Source: Apostichopus japonicus (Eukaryota > Echinodermata > Holothuroidea > Aspidochirotida > Stichopodidae). Taken from it: 64,000 nt of DNA. The translations under genes and the position numbers were made by a program. The stretch covers positions 10,204,764 through 10,268,763 of the forward strand of contig NC_092583.1 in assembly GCF_037975245.1 (NCBI RefSeq), in the 5' to 3' direction. Below the pieces are notes generated by a model that had not been told where the DNA came from, did no database searches, and saw nothing but the letters and a program-made list of their open reading frames with translations. Shown one piece after another: positions 60,869-64,000 of this stretch (the first letter of the stretch is position 1; each line of letters starts with the position of its first letter).

Positions 60869-61882
60869 ACATACCTACTAAAATAAATATTATTGGTGAA
60901 TAATAAATCAAAACTTCAACTTCTGTGATGGATTTGTCTATTTCAAGACTTAACCATCCTTGTGAATTAATCAAAATAATTTATGGCCTTAAATTTTCTG
61001 ACTCACTCCCTCTTTAGTAACCTGCTGCATTCTTTGAAAATAAACAAAATGAGCGATTTTTATACATTATTACTGAATGTCTTTCACAGTTGGATTATTG
61101 GTAAATTTACGCTTACTTCCTTTTTAGGGATGCACTGTGCTCAGATAGTAGATAAGACTGAAATAAATGATCTATTTATGATATATTTTCTATTTATGCC
61201 AGCTCAGTGTAAAGTTATACAATACAAAAGCTTACCTGTAATTACTGATATTCCATGATCATACATGTGAGCTGGATGTTTACAGAACTAAACCAAAATG
61301 AACCAATTTTAACATAATTACATTTTATAATACACAGGAACCTTTCAAAATAAATATAAATGGATGAATAATAGATTCAAACTTCCAAGCTCCTTGCTGC
61401 AGTTGTCTGAATTTCTAGCATTAATCATCCTGGTGAACTATTTGAAATACTTTATACTAAGCTGGATGCCTAAAAATAGAAATATAAACACTAGAAACAA
61501 TATTAAAACATTAGATCATTGGTAAATTTTGCTAAAAATGTATTTAAAGAGTTCCTGGTGTACCTCTGCAGTGTTATAATTATCTATAGACAAGCATGAT
61601 ACAAAAATAAAAAATAAGATCATTTTGTTTTTAATGTTATTTATATTTACTCGTTGAAAATTTTACATATTTTTCACAATTTTGTTTTCAATATTTCATT
61701 TCATGCATTTTATAATTTTTGTTAGTCATATTTTATTTATTTTATATATATATTCAATAATTTCTCTTTCTTTCAATATTTGCTATTATTGCATTTGCAT
61801 GTTAATTTTCATTTTCAACTTTTTCATTTAACTTAGTTTTTTTTCATTTAACTTAGTTTTTTTCATTTAACTTAGTTTTTTT

Positions 61883-64000
61883 TCACTCTTGTTCAGAGGT
61901 ATTGTTTCTTCCAAGCGTTCTTCTGGCCTTGTGGATTGAATTTCGTTTCATGTTTTTCTTAATATCTTCCTCAACAGTGAATTCAACTGAGCTGTCGCTG
62001 TTTGATTTGCTCAAATTCTTTCTGTATTCAATCTCCTCCATCTCAAGGGCTGCCCTCTGATGATGAAGGAAAGTAGGAAGAAATTGTTTCTATGTATAAA
62101 GGCATTTCCTAAATAGTTACAACAACCATACCTAATAGTTCATTAGCTTTAAACACTATAGATAAACTCTAAGAAATCACCTCTGATTATTTGTGGTTTT
62201 AATGTGACTGCAAAGTGTTGACAAGGCAGACAACAACTGTATTATTTGAAAATGACAACTTTTGTAAATTGAAATCATTTAGAACTGTTATATGTTATTC
62301 TGTTTTAAATATGCTACACTACATTATACATGGTGTCTCTGAATGAGAGGAAGAAACATGTTATAAGGTTCAAATATCTTTATCTCACGCAGGACGTTTG
62401 AGAAAGTAACAAAGTTACTGTAACCCATTAGTGACAAAACTTTTCATAAGATTCCAAGATGTAGAACTAATCATATGATTAATATTTATTACTGTAGATG
62501 TTTTTCTTACCATCTTAAGGATCCTTCTCCTTCGTCTTTCCATTTTCTTTCCTTCGTCCTTAAATAAAACAATCAAATTAAAATCCTGTTAATGTTGCAT
62601 AAACACTTTGTAGAGACAACTAAAGTGTGTAAAGCAAGTCCAGGTACAAATCAGAAGAAGGTTAAATGCTCATGCAGGCAAAGTCCCTCCATTCATTTCT
62701 TTGATATCCTCTTACAAATTAATAGTTCTTTCTTTGGTTAGTTTTGGTTCAAACGACCTATATGCATGGTTGATTTTTAAGGGTGGTCTGTCTTTTTGCA
62801 TGGGACAAGACGACCTTCTGTCAGACAACCATCAAGTTACATCAACTATCCTTGCAGTCATCGCAGGGACAAAACAGTCTCAGCATTCTATGAATCCATT
62901 ATACATTTAATACCGTTTCAGAACTTTCCTGTTGGGATAACAGGAAAGTCCAGGATGTCACTGAGACAAGCAGCCAAATTTCTTAAAACCCTGCCATGTC
63001 TTTAGATAGTTTAACCTTTATAGCACAAATAGGGCAGAGACATGACAAACATTTTCAAACATGAAACAAAATATAATTCTGAATTCATCCAGATATTCCT
63101 GTTAGAGAGGAACAAATATTTAATAGCTTTACCATTGGCTGTTGATCCTTCTCATTGTCTAGCAGATACCTGGATGATGCACCACTGTGATGTTTTGATC
63201 TTTTCTGAGAATTGATGGAAATATAAAACCGCAATAAGTAAGGTTAATCTAATAAGAGTGAGGGCCAGCTACAGTTTCTAAAAGTAAACAAATATCAGTA
63301 GAGTATCTATGTCTGTACAGTTTGTTCTCTATTCACCTTTTTCCTTAGAGAATAAAACTAGGTCAATTCTTTACTTAACACAGGTCTAGAGGCACAATAG
63401 ATAATATAACCCCTACTTAATTATACCTGTATGTAATTACTATATATATATATTGAACATTTAATTTGTACTTATATCTATGTATGTATTCATACACATA
63501 CATATATTTTGTTTTTTCTTTTCTTTTCTTTTCTTTCTTCAGGGAGTCTTCCACATTGTTAAGCTTTTAAGCTTTATGGAAGACTTCCTCCACTTTGTAC
63601 TTTTGTGGCAAACAAATAAATAAATAGCAACTTTCATACACATGTACTTAAATCTACTAGCATAATCCCACACTATACATCAGTATAACATGTCATCAGT
63701 ATTAACCCCCGATGAGCTAGGAAGTCAAATTATGGTCACTCATTCTCATACAAAGTTATATGTTTGACCATCAATCATTTCCAAGTAGTTTGCTTGTTCT
63801 GTGCCTCTCAACATGAATAGATACATGAACAACATCATGCTACCATTACAAAAAATCATTAATAATAATGTTCATAAAAGTGAATAAAGTTTACAGTAGA
63901 ATAGAGCATGTTATAGCTATAAGAGGTGAGTTGGAAGGAGGATAATTACTAGAATAATTCAGTCAATGTTCTCACCACAGGCTCTTGTTCAATCACATCC
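61883..64000 (-). CDS. Second, inverted copy of TMEM145-like 3' exons (partial)
   Basis: Minus-strand exons are 63976-64000 (edge-truncated, DVIEQEPV), 63133-63204, 62511-62558 and 61883-62056 (stop). They correspond to exons 29-32 of the plus-strand gene. Frames are intact. The exon-31 copy is identical in protein and the last exon differs at 7 of 57 residues. The exon-30 copy has lost its TATAG acceptor and uses TCTCAG two codons later. It is either a second gene converging tail to tail with the first or a duplicated 3' fragment; the rest lies outside the window. Confidence 0.75.
63415..63625. mobile_element. Insertion in right arm, retro-like tail
   Basis: About 210 bp absent from the left arm. 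It includes an (AT)-rich stretch, TTTTCTTTTCTTTTCTTTC and the inverted pair GGAAGTCTTCC-like sequence. It interrupts the intron between the copies of exons 29 and 30. Class is unknown; the pyrimidine-rich tail hints at retroposition. Confidence 0.45.

Larger units (their letters stand above)
55721..61604. other. Spacer between the inverted arms, no gene supported
   Basis: 5.9 kb of AT-rich sequence with poly-C tracts near 57293, 57526, 57873, 58221 and 58401. Frames are short and lack protein-like features. It contains a diverged direct repeat, a hairpin and a repeated AATAATAAATCAAAACTT unit (near 60798 and 60900). Confidence 0.5.
61605..64000 (-). repeat. Inverted duplication, right arm
   Basis: Reverse complement of the left arm with scattered substitutions. 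It differs by two insertions (about 63415-63625 and 63685-63825) and by lacking the intronic 189-bp duplication. It continues past the window edge. Confidence 0.88.

Overview
This is an AT-rich, intron-rich animal nuclear window. All accepted introns are GT-AG. It carries many nested non-autonomous DNA transposons, minisatellites and poly-C/poly-G tracts, and the repeat style suggests a marine deuterostome invertebrate, perhaps an echinoderm. That assignment is inferred from style, not from a marker gene. No bacterial operons, rRNA, tRNA or CRISPR array were seen.

Region 1 (1-20000) has no gene I can support. It is a transposon graveyard. A 4.7-kb element with CACTG termini, TA target duplication and subterminal motif arrays (2466-7183) contains a 1.25-kb palindrome and a 245-bp tandem duplication. 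Nested hAT-like elements follow (8437-11174), including one at 8543-10741. A clean hAT-like element at 14110-15772 has a perfect 8-bp target duplication. Two higher-order minisatellites lie at 12640-14080 and 17190-18010.

Region 2 (21351-27965, minus strand) is a complete six-exon NEK-family protein kinase gene. The joined reading frame gives 700 residues with all main catalytic motifs.

Region 3 (29389-55436, plus strand) is a 32-exon gene diverging from the NEK gene across a 1.4-kb intergenic gap. It encodes a TMEM145/GPR180-type (GOLD-domain seven-transmembrane) protein of 1034 residues. Exons 1-11 encode signal peptide, luminal domain and 7TM core. Exons 12-32 encode a cytoplasmic tail of about 600 residues. 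Each tail exon is a multiple of three, and the tail carries many tyrosine motifs, an internal duplication of a three-exon block and a possible alternative last exon. Intron 1 (8.3 kb) hosts a nested three-exon gene of unknown function (30859-34749), a decayed GIY-YIG/Penelope-like fragment and a TIR element with telomere-like repeats.

Region 4 (55437-64000) holds a repeat-bearing spacer, then an inverted copy of the 3' end of the TMEM145-like gene (exons 29-32, minus strand, running off the window). This makes a tail-to-tail inverted duplication. The most unusual content is the modular tyrosine-rich tail of the TMEM145-like protein and its repeated duplication.
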